NCBI GenBank assembly: GCA_022560555.1
Contig: JADFSZ010000131.1
Span: 1 to 5,066, forward strand
DNA: 5,066 nt
From: PVC group bacterium
GTDB taxonomy: Bacteria; GCA-001730085; JADFSZ01
Direction: 5' to 3'
The position numbers and the translations under genes were made by a program. Under the pieces are notes generated by a model. That model did no database searches. It was not told where the DNA came from and worked only from the letters and a program-made list of their open reading frames with translations. Below are positions 4,120-5,066 of the stretch, in pieces. Within the stretch, counting starts at the first letter, position 1; each line of letters begins with the position of its first letter.

Positions 4120-5066
4120 CTAAATAATCCGAATTTTTTGACGATGATATTTGATTATGGTTGGACAAAGAAGGGACGCAATTCGTTTCTTTTTTAAATG
4201 GGTGTTGATCTTATGTTTGATCTTTTTGGCCGTCTGTTGATTCAGGCAAACACAGTAATACGCACCACCGCCTCCGGCTCCGGAAAGTTTCTCTCCCAAT
4301 GATCCTATAGAAGCGGCTTTTACCAAAACTCCTTCCAAATTCTTCGTAGATAAGGACAATTGACCGAGCTCCGTTTGGGCTGCTTCGGCCAGAGCCCCAA
4401 AAGTGTCCAAAAATATTACGTGAGTTTTTCGTTGCCGGGCTGCAAAAATAAATTGGTCCGTTTTAGCCCCCAAGGATTTCAATGTTTGTTTCGTAAGCAT
4501 GTGTTTTTTTTGGACGCGCTTGCGAATCCGGCTTACAAGGAATTTTGTGTTTTCTGTTCTTCTTAAGGCTCCCACCACTAGGGTAAATGAGGGACACATA
4601 ACTTTTTTGATGTTCGGCAAAGAATTTTTTCTTCCGGAAAATCGAAACAGTCCGTTCATAAAGGCTAATCCGGTATCAACCCCTGAGGGTGTCCCGTGAA
4701 AGATTTTTTCCGCGTTATTGGCTAGTTTCCAAAAAGCTCTTTGGTTCGTTAGAATTTTTTTGGCGCGATCTTCCCCATGTTTTTTGAGAAGTGTTAAAAC
4801 AGCTTTAGATAAAGCCGTGCACAGTGCGGCGGATGATCCGAGGCCGGCTCCTTTTGGAATATTCGTTTTGATACGAACATGAATAAACGGAATTTGAGAG
4901 AGCCGGGGGAATATCCGGCGAAAATACGTCTCGAGTTCCCTCAATTTTTGTTTTTCCGTTTGCGGCAAAACAGGAAGCTGCCAACTTTGATGATGTGCCC
5001 CGGTTGTCCTTGTTGATAAGAAAACCTCTGTCGATAAAGGAAAGGTTAGCCCCAGGGCCGGATATC
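4120..5066 (-). CDS. mvk: Mevalonate kinase (GHMP kinase), 5' end outside window
   Basis: This enzyme phosphorylates mevalonate with ATP, an early step of the mevalonate route to isoprenoid precursors. The frame is open to the window edge (last complete codon 5062-5064), giving 314 visible residues. The first ones, YPALGLTFPLSTEV, match what follows the GEHAVVYG motif in mevalonate kinases, so only about 20 N-terminal residues should be missing. GHMP motifs follow in order: the ATP loop IPKGAGLGSSAA (69-80 of the visible part), EKIFHGTPSGVDT (119-131) with the likely catalytic Asp at 130, and EKLSGAGGGGAYYCV (258-272). The last reads GAGGGGA where GAGGGGC is usual, a mild variation. A TTG at 4968 could be mistaken for the start but lies well inside the domain. 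Another GHMP kinase, such as phosphomevalonate kinase, is a weaker alternative, since HGTPSGVD favours mevalonate kinase. The C-terminus is strongly basic. Confidence 0.85.
   Translation of the reverse strand, partial: YPALGLTFPLSTEVFLSTRTTGAHHQSWQLPVLPQTEKQKLRELETYFRRIFPRLSQIPFIHVRIKTNIPKGAGLGSSAALCTALSKAVLTLLKKHGEDRAKKILTNQRAFWKLANNAEKIFHGTPSGVDTGLAFMNGLFRFSGRKNSLPNIKKVMCPSFTLVVGALRRTENTKFLVSRIRKRVQKKHMLTKQTLKSLGAKTDQFIFAARQRKTHVIFLDTFGALAEAAQTELGQLSLSTKNLEGVLVKAASIGSLGEKLSGAGGGGAYYCVCLNQQTAKKIKHKINTHLKKKRIASLLCPTIIKYHRQKIRII

Noticed and set aside
4966-4968. TTG as start codon of the kinase gene
   Set aside because: The frame stays open to the window edge, and the 32 upstream codons encode YPALGLTFPLSTEV and more, expected mevalonate kinase sequence, so the true start is outside the window.

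Overview
The window reads as a piece of bacterial chromosome in which a short accessory stretch (about 1-2070) abuts conserved housekeeping genes (about 2127-5066). The source is probably an uncultured Gram-negative-type bacterium. The pairing of a mevalonate-pathway kinase with lipoyl synthase, a tRNA-dihydrouridine synthase of a type I associate with candidate-phylum genomes, and a long Y1 transposase with an extra C-terminal domain all point that way. Omnitrophota-like lineages are one possibility, but this is an impression from memory and not a placement.

Accessory part: an HUH/Y1 (REP-associated type) transposase gene at 55-1005 is bracketed by a perfect 13-bp inverted repeat (1-13 and 986-998). 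Its promoter has a consensus -35 and -10 and predicts an essentially leaderless mRNA. The right repeat forms part of the 3' coding end. Just beyond it, on the other strand, lies the broken 5' part of an IS3-family orfA (about 1020-1112), so the Y1 element appears to have landed in an older insertion sequence. Next comes a two-gene toxin-antitoxin module, an AbrB/MazE-type antitoxin (1280-1519) and a PIN-domain toxin (1525-1980). Possible operator repeats overlap its promoter. An 18-codon frame at 2012-2068 may be the decayed 5' end of another antitoxin gene.

Housekeeping part: lipA (minus strand, best start 3026) and a tRNA-dihydrouridine synthase gene (3133-4110, plus strand) diverge from a compact shared promoter region of about 105 bp. 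The dihydrouridine synthase gene then converges, with only 9 bases between stop codons, on a mevalonate-kinase-like GHMP kinase gene (minus strand). The 5' end of that gene lies beyond the right edge of the window. The three products work in lipoate cofactor synthesis, tRNA modification and isoprenoid precursor synthesis, and show no evident joint pathway.

I do not see a clearly new multi-gene system. The most unusual object is the Y1 transposase unit: inverted repeat ends, leaderless promoter, a DnaA-domain-IV-like C-terminal domain, and insertion into IS3 orfA. No RNA genes, CRISPR array or convincing intrinsic terminator were found, and there is no gene-free stretch longer than 300 bases.
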